Shown: positions 34,628 through 64,000, counted from the stretch's first letter. The stretch is DNA of 64,000 nt from Nymphaea colorata (GCF_008831285.2 NC_045147.1:24204981-24268980); one strand, 5' to 3'. Program-made: numbers and translations. Notes: generated by a model not told the origin, from the letters alone.

Positions 34628-35926
34628 GGCTTGACGAAGGGAAGAAAACAGATGACAGGAAGAAGGAGCAGAAAAAAGGACAGGGTTTCAAGGAGATGAG
34701 GAGGAAGAAATGGCGTCCTTGTATAACAACGTCCCTCATGTCGAGGATGACCAAAAGGGCCTTCCAATTTCTCAAAACGACCACCACGGTGCAGATCTGA
34801 ACGGCGCCCATATTCAGCTTGAGTCATCCGACCGCGCCGATACAGGCGCGAGACCGACGAGACCAGGGGAGGCCCTTGAGCGCGACGAGCCAAAGCTCCC
34901 CAACGGGGATAAAATGGTAATTGTGAAGGATAGAAAGTAGTTGTGCGGAAGACCTTCGTAAAAGGCGGGGGCGGGGGATTTTGGTGCCCCAGCGGACGTG
35001 TCGCTCCGCCTCCATACGTGTATGGAGAGCATGCAAGGAACCATCTCCCGCGGAAGGGACACGCACACGTGGGAGCAGCAGTGCCACGTAATCGAGTCCC
35101 CGATCTTCCGGGTGCTCTTATGGAAAGACGCTGAAACTGCCTCAAGAAACTGAGAGGCAAGTCAGACGCACGGCCCCTGAAATGGGACCCGGCGGTGCGA
35201 GATTTTGAGTGGCTGCCGACGGACGGCGGTCGTCCATGTCCATATATATTTGGTTTATCGCCGGCTTGGCCGCACGTCCTCACATGCCGGCGCTTCTTTG
35301 GACAGCCGAGGAGGAGGAGCTCTCAGGCTGACAGCCCACAATGAAAGATCAGGAAATCTTCCCGCGAGGAAAATTCAAATTTGGGTAACATAATACCAAC
35401 TGCGACCTAGTCCCTTTCTTCGGTAGTCACATCCAACGTGATCAAGATCAGATTTCATCTCGCCTCATATATACGCTCAGCGGTCATAGGAAATAAATAA
35501 AATAAAAATTATTTTTTTTTCTCTCCTACAAATACACGATACAAAATATGGCCGATATTTGGAAGGGGCCGTTTTGGGTCCTACTTTCGTCGTATCATTC
35601 TCTTAGTGCCTCGCCATTGTTAATGACACTCATCGTTCCATCCTTCGTTCTTGCAATTAAAAGCTTTAAAAAGCTAACTGAAAAATAGACAGGTAAACCA
35701 ATCATGCATAAGCAGTTTCGTTGCCGAAGTGTTGACACAGAAGAATATACTTAGACAATATGAAGTTGTCGTGGTGCACCGTCGCGGTTGTTTTCGAGTT
35801 CACCTGTGCAGTTTTCAGTTCAAATTTTAGAGATAAGTGAACCATTAAAGATGAGCAAACAACAAATTAAGGGACTGGCTTAACTTAACCATTCAAGCAT
35901 AGTGTACTGAACAACAAAAGAGATGC
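34628..35926. other. Upstream region of TSPO and spacer
   Basis: 34628-35340 is GC-richer than the rest and probably includes the TSPO leader and promoter. Overlapping open frames on both strands here have no recognisable domain. 35340-35926 is AT-rich and shows no gene. Confidence 0.45.
35065..35090. promoter_or_regulatory. G-box/ABRE-like elements upstream of TSPO
   Basis: A CACGTG G-box at 35066-35071 in the ACACGTGGG context and a CCACGTAA at 35084-35091 lie about 440 bases upstream of the TSPO start on the minus strand. Paired ACGT-core elements are the usual ABA-responsive arrangement and fit the ABA induction known for plant TSPO genes. Confidence 0.5.
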
Positions 35927-38900
35927 TTACCCTGTCACACAGAGCCTCCGTAGAGTGACAGACGTTCTTTTCTGTTGGCCAATTTCTCTCCCCTCCCAGA
36001 CCTGAAACCCTGGCTTGCGGTTAATTTCATGTTTCCACAGATAGCGAGCCTCTCCTGACATGAGAACAAGAGATCCAGGCTTTAAGAGGACAGGAACCTT
36101 GTCCGAAATACAATATCCTTTGTCCTCTTCTTTGCCTTTCTGGCTGCTGGAAGCCTCCTTCGCTAATGTGAAGTGCATCACACAATCAGATTCCAACGAG
36201 ATTATGGCAATTCCATCATCAAAACGCATGAGGTCTACGTGACTGCATATTCCCTGCACAACAATAAGATGATGAACCTTTTTCTTACACAAAAGGACGT
36301 GCATTACAGAAGAAAAGGCGTGTCAAAATGATTATATCTTTTTTTGCCATCATAAGCTTTGACATATTCTGACAAAGAAATGCAGCAGTAACTGATTTAA
36401 AGAGTATTAGCACTGATGTCCATAAGCCAAGAGATTTACCAGTCTATTGAAAAAAATATGGTGTCCAAAGATGGGACCATCTAGGAACATGGGAAACACA
36501 AAGTGCAAGACTTACAAGAGAACATGACACATTTAGGAATTTAGGACGATCACCCTGCAATCTAGAGAAGCACATCACTCATTAAAAAGTAATACATCTT
36601 ATAACACCTTTCTTGGGAGTTTAACCTTTGAGAACTTAACGTCATAAGAAACCTTAAACCATTTTCAGCGGACTACTTGTCATTGTAAACCGAATTGATT
36701 AAGTAATAGCATTCACAAATGCATTATTTAGCTTCTGAGTTACGGCCTGTCTTGCCCTAAAGATGACACTTGGTTCACTGGAATGTTTCGCTGAAACATA
36801 ACCGCTAAGCTGGCACCAAAATATTCATTGTGGTATTGGACAGTATGCACTTTATCGTTCACCATAAGGACAACTTGACTCATACAACGTTTTATGAACC
36901 CGCACACGTATAATTGATGGAAAATTAACATTTTACCTTATGGAAAACAAGAGTTTTCAACGGGTGAATACATGTTCCAGTAGTTTTAGTTTATTCACAG
37001 ATAGGTTCTGCTACCGGTTTGCCTTCGACAGTCAAAACCTACTGTAGAGCGTGGAGCCTTACTATACAAGAGTTTCCACCATACGTTAAGCCAAATTTGC
37101 TGTAACACTGAGTTTACAAAGAAACAATGGAAAGACCTCTTGTACAGCATGCAAAGTTTGGCAAAGCAGTACCACATCAAAATCAGGAAATACTTGACTC
37201 TATAATGGGTTCCTTTTTATCAGATTACTCATCAGTAAGAGATACTTACCCTTTACGGGATCATATATGACAAAGGGAGAGAGAGAGAAGAGAATGCTGG
37301 AAAAAAATATCTCCTAGCAGCTGGTTAAAGCGCTAATCAGTGAGTTAGTAACTTCTGTAAACTGTACAGTGCTTCATCCTAAGGAAACAGATGTGCTAAT
37401 CAGTGACTTACCAAATTCTGTAAACTGTACAGTGCTTCATCCTAAGGAAACATACATGGAATACAGGATAGGAACAGCATAGCTCACCTCAAAAGATTAC
37501 AAGCAGTGATGGTTATTGAGATCATGGCATTCGACTATTAGTGAACACGTTGAGAAGAGAGAGGCAACAACTATCTGCATACGATGAAGCAACAACTACC
37601 TACATGTGTTCCATAGTTAGGGTGTAAGTTAGCAAAGTGGAAATATCGTGAACTGATTCAACCGAATAATAACAGTTGATTACAGCCTATATAAACACTC
37701 TTGTAACCCTACTGTGTTCATGAATGAAAACAGAGTTGAAAATGTTCATCTATCTTCTTTAACTTTCCAATATGGTGTCGGAGAGAGCTTCTTCGCCAAT
37801 GAAGGGGCTGCAGACGACTCAAGAGATCGTCCTTCTTCACCAAAGCAATGACTCGATCCATATTCTCAAATCTCTGTAGCATCTTGACAGTGGTAAAGCA
37901 AAAGAAAATTATTTTTGCAGCAAAGATGGTGTTGAGGATTAGAGTATCTCTCAACTAAGTATTAATGAAGGTGTGAATACAGTTGTTGATTAAGATCATA
38001 CGCGAACAGTATGCCGACATTCTCATAAGGCTACAGCCACTGACTAAGAAGGACTTCTATATATTTTGTCCCGAACTTGGTTTACGGTTACTCCTTTTAC
38101 TCCCACACCAAGTTTATGGGGGAGTATTAAGGCCATGGCATTCAACTATTAGTGAACACGTTAAGAAGAGAGAGGCAATAACTATCTACATAGGACCAAG
38201 TAATAACTACCTACATGTGTTCCATAGTTAGGGTGTAAGTTAGTGACATGGAAATGTTGTGAAATGATTCAACCGAATAATAACGGATGGTTACAGTCTA
38301 TATAAACTTTCTCTTGTATGAGGTTTAATGGGTTTTTCCCCCACTGAGTTTATGAATGAACACAGAGTTGAAAATGGTTGTCCATCTTCTTTATTTTTCA
38401 ATAATGATAAAGGAAAGCTGCTTATACACAAAGGAAGAAAAGACCATCCACTCTTTACAACAACCTCCTCTAGGAAGAAGTGGCCACAGTGGTAAGTGGA
38501 AAAACCACGGCTGGTTAGACCTACCAATTGCCAATCCATAGTCCAGCTGGGTCCTGGACCACCATAATATGCACTTTGTTATCGAGGTTACTGTGTTCTT
38601 TGACAGGAACGTAGTATCAGTAATAAACACTCCACTAGGAGAGAAGCAATACCTTTTATATAAGAAAGATTAAACAAGAAAACATGCAGCAGTTAAATTC
38701 ATATCTAACAAAGGGAAAGGTGCACACCTCACCCGGATGGTATACATTGACAATCATTTGGTCAAAAAGTGGCTCCCTCCAGAGCAGATCAGCTGGAAAC
38801 GGGTGCTCTTCCACTTTGCAGTGAGCACAAGCAGTTAAATGGCCATGATTTTCACCATTCAACTCAAACAGATAAACAGCTTCATGGATGCAGCAGGAAA

Positions 38901-40995
38901 GTTCAATAGCCCAATTTGGAAGATCTCCAAACCTCATAGCCTGCCATAGCAGTGTTGCATAGCTAAGTTTCACACAATTAACAATTCAGATGATAGCTGG
39001 CTCTTCTTTGATTATAAAGCTGATGAAAATATCGGTAATAGAGGAAGATGTACCTGATTGTGAGATTGCTCGGAAAACCATCCTTCTACGAGCATACAAA
39101 ATTTAAGATCAAAAGAAATTCAATTGATAAAATGAAAAAAGAAAACTCCAAATGTGAAATGCACATCAATGGCATGTGGATAATTTGCTGCAACCAAATG
39201 CCCGAATACTTCAAGGATGAAAGCGTGAAAGTTGAAATATGGCCCACATATCAGACAATATCCTTTTGTGACAATAAAAACCAAATATTTCAAGCCATTG
39301 ATATCAAAATTGCATCTTTAAGCACGTTAACTGCAAAAGAATCTATATGGCCCAACAAGAAACTTGCCTGTGGTTCATGCTAAGGCAACATATTTAGTGA
39401 TGCAAGGACCTACAGAAGGCAGATGCTTAGACGGGAGCACATGAACAGAAGACACAAATAGCCATACTTGCTGCATAATTTGGTCGCCGAAAATGGAAAA
39501 AAATTAATTAGCTACACTAGCAGCTTCAGCAATTTATTTCTTAAAAATGTGATCCTATGCTTCATACAGTACAACTAAATCCCATGCTTCATATAGAACA
39601 ACTAAGCAATAGGTCTCTAAATGTTCTGGGAAAATTCTATTTTTGCAGTACTGGATTTCATGATCTACATTAAAGCGAAAAATATCAAAGCTGAAAATTA
39701 TACCCAATAAGAACCATACAATGCAGAAATTATCGAAACAATCTAATGCCACACAAAATTGCATTCCTAGAAAATATTCACCCCTCCCACTTCCAGACTA
39801 GCCATATCTGCATGATGATTTATGCTCCTCCAAAATAAAACCAAGCAAATCCAAAACAAGATTTTTTATGTAGGCTTCCTTCTGCAGTGGGCAATGGTCT
39901 CCCAAATTTACGTGGCTTCTCAGTTTAACATCAATCTGTTTATCATGTTTCCTTCTTTTCATGCTCTCTTGTTTAATTTTGTGACTTTATTCCTTTGCCA
40001 GTAATGCCTCTCGCTTGCATGTTTCCAATCTAGATATCTTTTTCTACCTTGAGTTAAAAACATTTCCAAGTTAGCATGTTTATATTCCATTTGTTCTATA
40101 TGACCCATGGCGAAGGAAATCCTGGATAACTTCCAGCCAGTGGAAACTGCAAGATGTTGTTAAGTATATAAAACAACAGCAGCCCTTCCCCTTCTTATTC
40201 TAGTAGCTTGCTTTTTTCTACAAGAACACCACCTGAGTTTGAACTTGCGCATAAGCTTCAAAATGACAGGAGAAGGGGAAAAATCTAGCACAATTTCATG
40301 ATGAAAAGATCAATACGCAGCCCGGAGCAATCCGAATTCAAGCAACTACAATTTCGAGGGCGACGTACTACAGCTTCATATAAACATGAGTGAAGTCGTC
40401 CATCCGGACCAGGTCTGTGTCTTATAGACACCAATATCTAAACAAAGGGACCAGTTTACTAGGTTGAGGGAACTCGTTTGTCTCATTACGATAGGGATCT
40501 GAAACGGATTCCAAAGATTCAGAACGATGAGCATCGAAGTTAAAGTAACAACTAGCATAAATTCGACCGTTATCTCAACAATACAGAACTACGAGCCTCT
40601 AAATGAGAACGATTAACCAGCGATTATGTGATCGACTTGCTACAGAGGAAGAGAGAGAAAATGCAAACCCACCTTGTTGAATGGCGTGGAGTAATGAGAT
40701 TTGATTGCATGGAGAGAGGAAATTTTCGCAGATCCACAGACCGTTTATGCCTTCCACCTTCTCCCACGCCGGCGGATTGTGCTGCGGAGCACAGATAGAA
40801 TCTGCTTATTTTTATCACAAGCATACCTGATCAAAAACTCGGAAAGCCCGAGAGAGATGAAAGGAGATTGTGGGTTCAGAAGCACACCTCTCTTTCCAAT
40901 ACAATCCTGGGATGATCTTCTTCCCCTTCAGGTTCTCCGTCTGAGGAGTCCCCAAACACTTCTCTCAGAGCGCTCTTCTGGTCATCCAACTCCAT
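35927..40995 (-). CDS. AlkB-like Fe(II)/2-oxoglutarate-dependent dioxygenase
   Basis: Five exons give a continuous 262-aa protein: 40995-40888, 40781-40673, 39085-39054, 38940-38728 and 36253-35927, all with GT-AG borders and matching phases. The start is the ATG before MELDDQKSALREVFGDSSD; an upstream in-frame extension has no ATG. NGLWICENFLSP (about 50-61) is the usual N-terminal part of this family. The catalytic core has the iron ligands H159 and D161 (GICSHVDLMRFDDGIAIISL) and H229 (YLWKHEINR), and the 2OG-binding RTSVTLR pair R250/R256. It most resembles the small plant AlkB-homologue proteins (Arabidopsis At4g02485 type). AlkB enzymes oxidatively remove alkyl groups from nucleic acids or proteins; the substrate of this branch is not established. 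Intron 4 contains a TRIM element. The gene is divergent from the isoleucyl-tRNA synthetase, with 1.9 kb between starts. Confidence 0.88.
37332..37453. repeat. Tandem doublet in the AlkB-like gene intron
   Basis: Two adjacent copies with a period of 63 bases start GCTAATCAGTGA and share CTGTAAACTGTACAGTGC and TTCATCCTAAGGAAACA. It lies in intron 4. Confidence 0.8.
37514..38400 (+). mobile_element. TRIM-like miniature LTR retrotransposon
   Basis: Two direct repeats of about 256 and 276 bases (37514-37769 and 38125-38400) enclose a 355-bp non-coding interior. Both repeats begin TATT, carry CATGGCATTC.ACTATTAG, CTATATAAAC (a TATA box) and end in CA after CATCTTCTTT. Directly after the left repeat, TATGGTGTCGGAGAGAGC resembles the initiator-tRNA-Met primer-binding site of copia elements (TGGTATCAGAGC). 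Directly before the right repeat is a polypurine tract, ATGGGGGAG. Without any protein-coding capacity, this is a TRIM. The flanking bases (ATGGT and ATAAT) are only a weak match, so no clear target duplication remains. It lies in intron 4 of the AlkB-like gene, in opposite orientation. Confidence 0.8.
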
Positions 40996-42764
40996 CTGGT
41001 TACCGTCCGTGGAGTTCAGTTTCAATTCACTGACCCGCCGCCGAACAACGATGTATAACAGCTCCAATTGGCGGGTTTCCAATGCACCTTCGGGTTTTAG
41101 AAATTCGGAGTGCGCGCCCAAACCGCGAGGGGCAGCAGCAGGTATTCGACGGTCAGGGTTGGTCTGGTCCGTGGACCCGTTTTGGTGGGGACGAAAGCTT
41201 TCTTTTGCAGGTCCATCCTTGACTATAATCTCACATGAAGGCTTCTGATCAAAGTCGATTCTTTTGACTATAATTTAACAATGTTTTGGTATCAACAGTA
41301 TGATAAGATGATGCCCATAAAGGTTGAATAAATTAAGCATGCATGCAAGACTAGGGAAAAGAAATCCAAAAACAAGAGAGATTGGATTATACCATGAAAA
41401 AATATATATATATTTTGTAAAACATGGTTTTGTGAAAAAAAAAAATTAATGAGTTTTGAAAACATATTATCATGGTAGAGGGGATTGGTTTTCATTCGCA
41501 CACTGTTTTAGGTCCACCCAAGCACGTCAAAAAAAGTATTTTAGATGCAAAATGAAGATATTTTTTTCAACGCGCATCCAAACACCCATCAAAATGCAAT
41601 TACCAGGATAATTAAGGGTGTGCATGATTGCGTATGTATTCTAATTAGATGGAACGCATAGTTTGGGTCGTACAACTCAAGCACTGGCATGTTAAAATTA
41701 AGAGAAAAAACCCAGATGCTAAAATCATGGATTTTCAATCAAGGCTGATTTGAAAAAGGACTTGCACGTATTGTAGGCTAAACAAGTAAACGACGGATGA
41801 TTCAAACCCAAACCTTCTTTTAATATAGCAGACAGCAGCGATAAAACTTATGTGCATTTGAATTATGGGAGCTAGTAAATACCGATATGTTCATATGTTA
41901 CAAATATGTCCCTAAAAAAGTCACAGGTAATTCGAGTTGTAACTGTGCGAACATGTTGATAACTCTACAACGGTATGTGATAATTTATTATGATGACAAC
42001 GCAGCAGTTACCATTGATCATGAAGGAAATCCAGGAGTTTTTGGTTCAATTGCATGTGAATCGAGACAATTAAATTTCACTCTCGTTAGTTTCAAAAAGC
42101 ATTATAAATAATGAACGTTTAGTAGACGGAAACAATGATGTGGTAAGGTAAGGTTTTTGAAATGGATCAATTAGTAGATTATGTTCCAGGCATCTACCGT
42201 TAACCAAAAGAGGGAAATATGTTGATTATATCAAACAAAAAATAAGTGAACAAAATGATAATTCGTCATGGGTAGAAACACCATTGGCGATATATAACCA
42301 TCATGCAATATATTTAAATATTATTATTTTAATGACATCTTCTTATAATTAAGACTGCATGGGCGGGTCACGCTTGTTAAGCCCAAACAAATAGAACAAA
42401 ATTGAGTGTCACAGTCGGGTCTGGTTCAATTCTCTACGTAACCAACCCAATTCAGACCTACGCCCCGAATGAAATGGCCAAAATTATAAACTAAATGCCC
42501 GTGACATTTATCTGATCCAAGATCCAAACTCGGATACTATTGCTTTCAAAGTACTGAACGTCCCTAACGTTCGGATTTCGGGATTTCCAGATGAAGTGTG
42601 AAAGAAAAAAATCACCGTTGGGAGAGGACAAATAGAGGAAAAAAAAAAAAAAAAAAAAGTTCGGGATGAGGTTTTGACTCGTTGTCTAAACCTTCTCTTC
42701 TTATCCCATTTCCCGCCCCACTCCCGCTCTCTTTTGGGTGTGCGGGCGAGCGTTGTCTGTGCCG
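40996..42764. other. Divergent promoter region, no gene seen
   Basis: This is the spacer between the AlkB-like gene (minus) and the isoleucyl-tRNA synthetase (plus). 41250-42590 is AT-rich with no coding signal. An A run lies at about 42640-42658, followed by a pyrimidine-rich stretch (42690-42730), probably near the synthetase transcription start. Confidence 0.45.
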
Positions 42765-42870
42765 ATGAAGGTCATTGATGCTTCCAGCCGGTGAACGAAA
42801 TCGATAATTGATGCTTCCAGCCGGTGAACGGAATCTTCAGGACCTCTACGAGGGGCAGAAGCCCAAACGG
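42765..42870 (+). promoter_or_regulatory. Upstream ATGs in the isoleucyl-tRNA synthetase leader
   Basis: A 33-base tandem doublet (42774-42806 and 42807-42839, both starting ATTGATGCTTCCAGCCGG) places ATGs at 42778 and 42811, with a further ATG at 42765. The first two open frames end at 42794 and 42807. The third (42811) stays open across the main start, through the first splice junction, to a stop at 44034. If transcription starts upstream of 42765, these could lower translation of the main frame. Confidence 0.45.
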
Positions 42871-42877
42871 ATGAACC

Positions 42878-60844
<17,967 letters not shown>

Positions 60845-61685
60845 ATTCACTGTAGTCCACACAACCAACTACGCCCGACTCTGCGGATGGATGTTGTCAG
60901 CAGACTCAGCACTGTATCAGGATCCTTGTTCTTCCCTCTCTCCAGCAAGCCAACCTCTTACTGGTAGGTGCCTAAAATAAAGGAAACGGATCAAACGGGA
61001 ACTAAACTAGCCACAAAGAGGACTTCAGATTGATGACCGCAAAGACAAGGTTAGAAGCAGTTTATTTTTATTCTTCATATGATGTATATATCAGGTCGAT
61101 CATTTTTTCTAATTTATGTTTGAAAAAATATTTAATATATTATCCCCAAGGAAATGGAAGATTTTTTTTTTCCATGCTCATTTAACTTACAAACGAATAG
61201 TTAAGGTGTTACTTTGATATTTGAGAAATGTGGCGAATGAACTTTTAAACGGTGCGGTATTTTACAGGATTTTGCAACAATTTCCCCTCAACAGGAGGCT
61301 ATGTTTTTTTTAGGTGGGACTTCACAGAACCAGTTTCGAAAGAAGACATAGGTTTACCTCGGCAACCGTGGCAACTCAACGGCCTTAGTTCCAGACCTTG
61401 AAGTAGAACAAAGTCAAGGTTCAATACTCGGGGTAAGTTCCCCAAAATTCTGCACGCTAATTAACCCAAGAAGGAAAAAAAATAAAAAGAAAAGAAAAGA
61501 ACAGCCCTAGCAGCTGTGTTCAATGCCTCATTATGGTTTCTTGCATGTAAAATTGAAAATAAAATGGCCCATAATTTTGGTAGCATCCATGTCTCAAATT
61601 GAAATTAAAGAATAACTTCTTCCGCGTATAAAAAATCACAACGTTTGAATGGGAGTTGCTTAAATTGTTGTCCTTGATCCCATCT
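60845..61685. other. Convergent spacer, no gene seen
   Basis: This is the 3' flank of the synthetase and of the DMP gene. 61310-61450 looks like a short degraded repeat (GTGGGACTTCACAGAACC). No coding signal is seen. Confidence 0.45.
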
Positions 61686-62321
61686 CTACGCCCTTATATG
61701 CAGAGCATCTGCTCTTAACAAAAATGGATAACCAATCCCCTTCCTCTTTGAGGGGAACATCACAAGCAGAAGGCTGATCACAAACCCGAATACCAACGGG
61801 ACCACGTTAGTCACCTTCCTTGGCATAGCCTTGTAGTAGCACGCCGCAACATCATTATGTGACGAAGCAAATGCCAGAAATGCTACAATTGATAGAGTGA
61901 CATGAAACAGATCGCTTAATCTCAGTCGGTAGGCCGATGGGTCGGCAGGCTTTCTCCGGCCGCCGCTTAAGCTCCATATCCCATGGATGGTAGCAACCCC
62001 ATAACAAATTCTTCCAGATACTGTTCTGTAACTGTCCATCAATGTAAAGAATGCGCACGACAACACACAGAAGCCTAAGAAGATGGCCGTCAGCCACCGG
62101 TTTAGTGTACCGCATGATCCATCGTTGGTCGCCAGTGGAGCAAAGATGGTGAAGCCCAGGATAGTTGCAGTCGGTAGCAGGACATTAAGTCGCGCCGTGC
62201 CGCTAAGGATTGCGTTTAACATGTAAATGAACCGGGTCTCGTTGGATTCAGCATCGTCGTCGTCATTGTCGTCACAAATTTGAATTAGAGGTTTTCCGAT
62301 GGGGATGTCTACGGAAGCCAT
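61686..62321 (-). CDS. DMP (DUF679) four-pass membrane protein
   Basis: This 211-aa intronless protein is of the plant-specific DMP family. After an acidic N terminus (DDNDDDDAESNE, 17-28), the conserved core begins GTARLNVLLPTATILGFTIFAP (41-62). Hydrophobic segments at about 44-62, 76-95, 138-155 and 172-189 give the expected four membrane spans. The family hallmarks are GTLNRWLTAIFL, CAFFTLMDSYRT and an SDLFHV motif before span 3. DMP proteins act in ER and vacuole membranes during senescence; the DMP8/9 branch is needed for gamete fusion. I cannot assign the branch here. The ATG at 62321 is the first before the acidic region, and a TATATA element lies just upstream (about 62356). Confidence 0.92.
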   Translation of the reverse strand: MASVDIPIGKPLIQICDDNDDDDAESNETRFIYMLNAILSGTARLNVLLPTATILGFTIFAPLATNDGSCGTLNRWLTAIFLGFCVLSCAFFTLMDSYRTVSGRICYGVATIHGIWSLSGGRRKPADPSAYRLRLSDLFHVTLSIVAFLAFASSHNDVAACYYKAMPRKVTNVVPLVFGFVISLLLVMFPSKRKGIGYPFLLRADALHIRA

Positions 62322-63250
62322 GGATAATGCTCAGCAGGAGCTTTGATGTTTTGTGCTATATATGCAATACGCAATCTTATCTTGTTATTCCTTTTCTGGT
62401 TGAGGAGGTCAGCTTTAATTTGGCGTTTTCTTTGCCGGAAGAAAGAACTTCTGAATACGTTAAGCATCAGTATGAAGCGTGAGGAGGTGACTACAAGCCA
62501 GTCAGCCACGATCAGAATTAAAGCATCAGAATTTTATTCTGGTTGGGATTCATTAAATTTAAAGCTCGTGAACCTTGTCAGGCAATAGCTCCAGAAACAC
62601 CTTCGAAATCACAAAATTGCTTATGTTGGGGCTTATTAAGCTTGCTACCAGAGGCATTTATTTATCCTCTGCCTCACGTTACGGTATATATATATATATA
62701 ATTCTGGTTCTGGATCTTTTTTAACTAATTTTAAGCAGAAGCTACTGAAGAATCTCAATCTCAGGCCCCAGTCCAGATCGCCGCTTCGTTTCTAACATGA
62801 TTTTTGACATAGCTTGCTTCATTTTGCTAATTTATTTAAAGTTGTGTCAAATTTCTGCAATTTGCTTCTTATTTTAATCCTTTTGCATTCGAATGAAAAC
62901 ATTTCAAGTTATTTTTACTCAAACTCAAAGGGCGTGGTACAATTGGGCAGTAAGGCGGTTTACATTTAAAAGATTCTTGTAGTCGTCGTCACACCTTGGT
63001 GTTATATTCCTGCGAACTGCAAAATAAGAACTATGATGACCAAGAATCTTAGAAGCACAAAAGTATAATCCTTGAATTTTACTCAGAGACAAGAGACAGT
63101 TTCTTTTACATAAATTAGTATTAAATATGAAGGAAAATAAAAAATTTCTATCGAAAAGCGGAGTATAACATTTATCAGGTAGCCCGGAAGATCTTCCAGT
63201 CGTTTTCGGCAGTCGGATTTTGTTTTAAGAAAATATGGCTGACGAATGGG
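62322..63250. other. Intergenic, promoter of DMP and spacer
   Basis: A TATATATATAT run lies at about 62684-62700. No gene was seen. Open frames at 62309-62588 overlap on both strands and lack domains. Confidence 0.4.
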
Positions 63251-63331
63251 AGAGATCGTCAGCCAATCAAAAGCAGACACGTAGGAGCAGCAGACGAATC
63301 CTGAAGGACGCCACGCGTCCCTCTGGTGCTT

Positions 63332-63367
63332 CCTTCGCAGCGAAGGCGCCCCTCTGACCTTCCAGAA
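63332..63367 (+). promoter_or_regulatory. Palindromic and heat-shock-element-like motifs
   Basis: CCTTCGCAGCGAAGG (63332-63346) is a perfect palindrome around CAG. TTCCAGAA (63360-63367) fits the TTCnnGAA half-pair of a heat-shock element. Both lie 110-140 bases upstream of the TATA box at 63474. Their function here is inferred only. Confidence 0.35.
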
Positions 63368-63473
63368 GAAACGGAGGAAGGCCGACGGCCGGTAACTGTC
63401 TCCACGCGCCAGACGCGGTTTTCGACCGTCGGATACGGAGCGCCCCTTATACCCGCGATAGATTTTCTTCTCC

Positions 63474-63479
63474 TATAAG
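63474..63479 (+). promoter_or_regulatory. TATA box of the last gene
   Basis: TATAAG in TCCTATAAGAAGG lies about 166 bases before the ATG at 63640. The intervening sequence is a C/T-rich leader. Confidence 0.5.
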
Positions 63480-63639
63480 AAGGCTGCGTCAAACCCCATA
63501 GACAAATCGGTAAACAAAATTCCTCCGTTGCCTTCCGATTCTCTGCCTTATTCTTCCCGCTTTTTGTTCTCTTTAGATTCTGCGCTTCTACGCTTCCGAT
63601 CTTCTTTCTTCGGTTTCTCCTGTAGATATAATCAGTCGA

Positions 63640-63672
63640 ATGGCTGAAGCCACCAATCGTCCTTCTGATATG
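63640..63672 (+). CDS. First exon of an unidentified gene, truncated by window end
   Basis: ATG at 63640 (GAATGG context) starts MAEATNRPSDM. It is followed by GTACTAAAC, a plausible splice donor, leaving a long intron that runs to or beyond the window end. It follows a TATA box and a pyrimidine-rich leader in the usual order. I do not recognise the protein from eleven residues, and no second exon could be placed with confidence before 64000. Confidence 0.4.
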
Positions 63673-64000
63673 GTACTAAACTTGTATCTTTTCTCCTTTT
63701 CTTCTCTTTCGGTTGTTTTCTCCAATTGATTGCTTAAGTTTCGAACCATGATACGAAATCGGCTTCTGTGCTGTCTAGATACGGCGTTGATTTCATCTGA
63801 AATATGAGTGTTTGGGTTTCTTTTTCTCATTTGATATTTGAGACTAAATGTTTGTTTTCTTCTGCCTCTTTATTACGAAAAAGGGGCCAATCCGGCACCT
63901 GGATTTGAAGCAGGAGATATTTGAATCAACATTTTTTTTTTTTTTCAAATTGTCGTTCTTTCACTTTGATTCCGAAGGAAACTATGTAGAACATGCGAAA

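Noticed and set aside
34710-34940. Plus-strand open frame of 76 codons
   Set aside because: It lies in the TSPO leader/promoter with no recognisable domain or supporting promoter.
34609-35283. Long minus-strand open frame upstream of TSPO (224 codons)
   Set aside because: It overlaps the TSPO start and a GC-rich promoter. It is rich in R, P and G without any domain, and other frames are equally open there.
40996-41121. N-terminal extension of the AlkB-like protein
   Set aside because: The extension has no ATG; the first in-frame ATG is at 40995, before MELDDQKSAL.

Overview
This window is plant nuclear DNA, almost certainly from a flowering plant. It has long GT-AG (and a few GC-AG) introns, TATA-type promoters, LTR, TRIM, SINE and hAT-like transposable elements, and plant-specific gene families (RALF, DMP, organellar isoleucyl-tRNA synthetase, plant-type TSPO). 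I cannot fix the species from sequence alone.

Left half (about 0.2-32 kb): a head-to-tail tandem array of RALF (rapid alkalinization factor) secreted peptide genes on the + strand, at many stages of birth and decay. Five copies are intact (starts at 391, 13173, 16511, 29330, 31489). Two copies are frameshifted (3099-3502, 7918-8317), one is a truncated relic (4718-4950), one is a small fragment (about 11099-11240), and one is broken up by a solo LTR and a small TIR-like element (20512-21330). At least three stretches look like RALF promoter blocks with no coding sequence left (about 18850-19245; 21780-22290; 24390-24540 plus 28450-28690, the last split by a 3.9-kb LTR-like element). There are two subgroups. 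The 0-11 kb group has contracted C-terminal cysteine loops and lacks the NPY motif. The 13-32 kb group has the standard RALF cysteine pattern. Flanking DNA was duplicated with the genes, which shows that the units were copied as blocks.

Right half (about 34-64 kb): ordinary single genes. A plant TSPO-like gene (- strand, intronless, 34091-34627) has an ABA-response-like G-box upstream. An AlkB-like Fe(II)/2-oxoglutarate dioxygenase (- strand, 5 exons, 35927-40995) carries a TRIM retroelement in its fourth intron. It is divergently arranged with a full-length organellar-type isoleucyl-tRNA synthetase (+ strand, 22 exons reconstructed, 42878-60844, 1074 aa), which has two GC-AG introns, a hAT-like element in intron 5 and upstream ATGs in its leader. 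A DMP (DUF679) four-pass membrane protein gene (- strand, 61686-62321) follows in convergent orientation. The window ends in the first exon of an unidentified + strand gene (about 63640). These housekeeping and stress genes do not form a pathway with each other or with the RALF array.

The most interesting feature is the short-loop RALF subgroup. It keeps the signal peptide, the RRLL processing site and an IGY/YISY receptor-proximal motif, but has rebuilt the C-terminal disulfide region.
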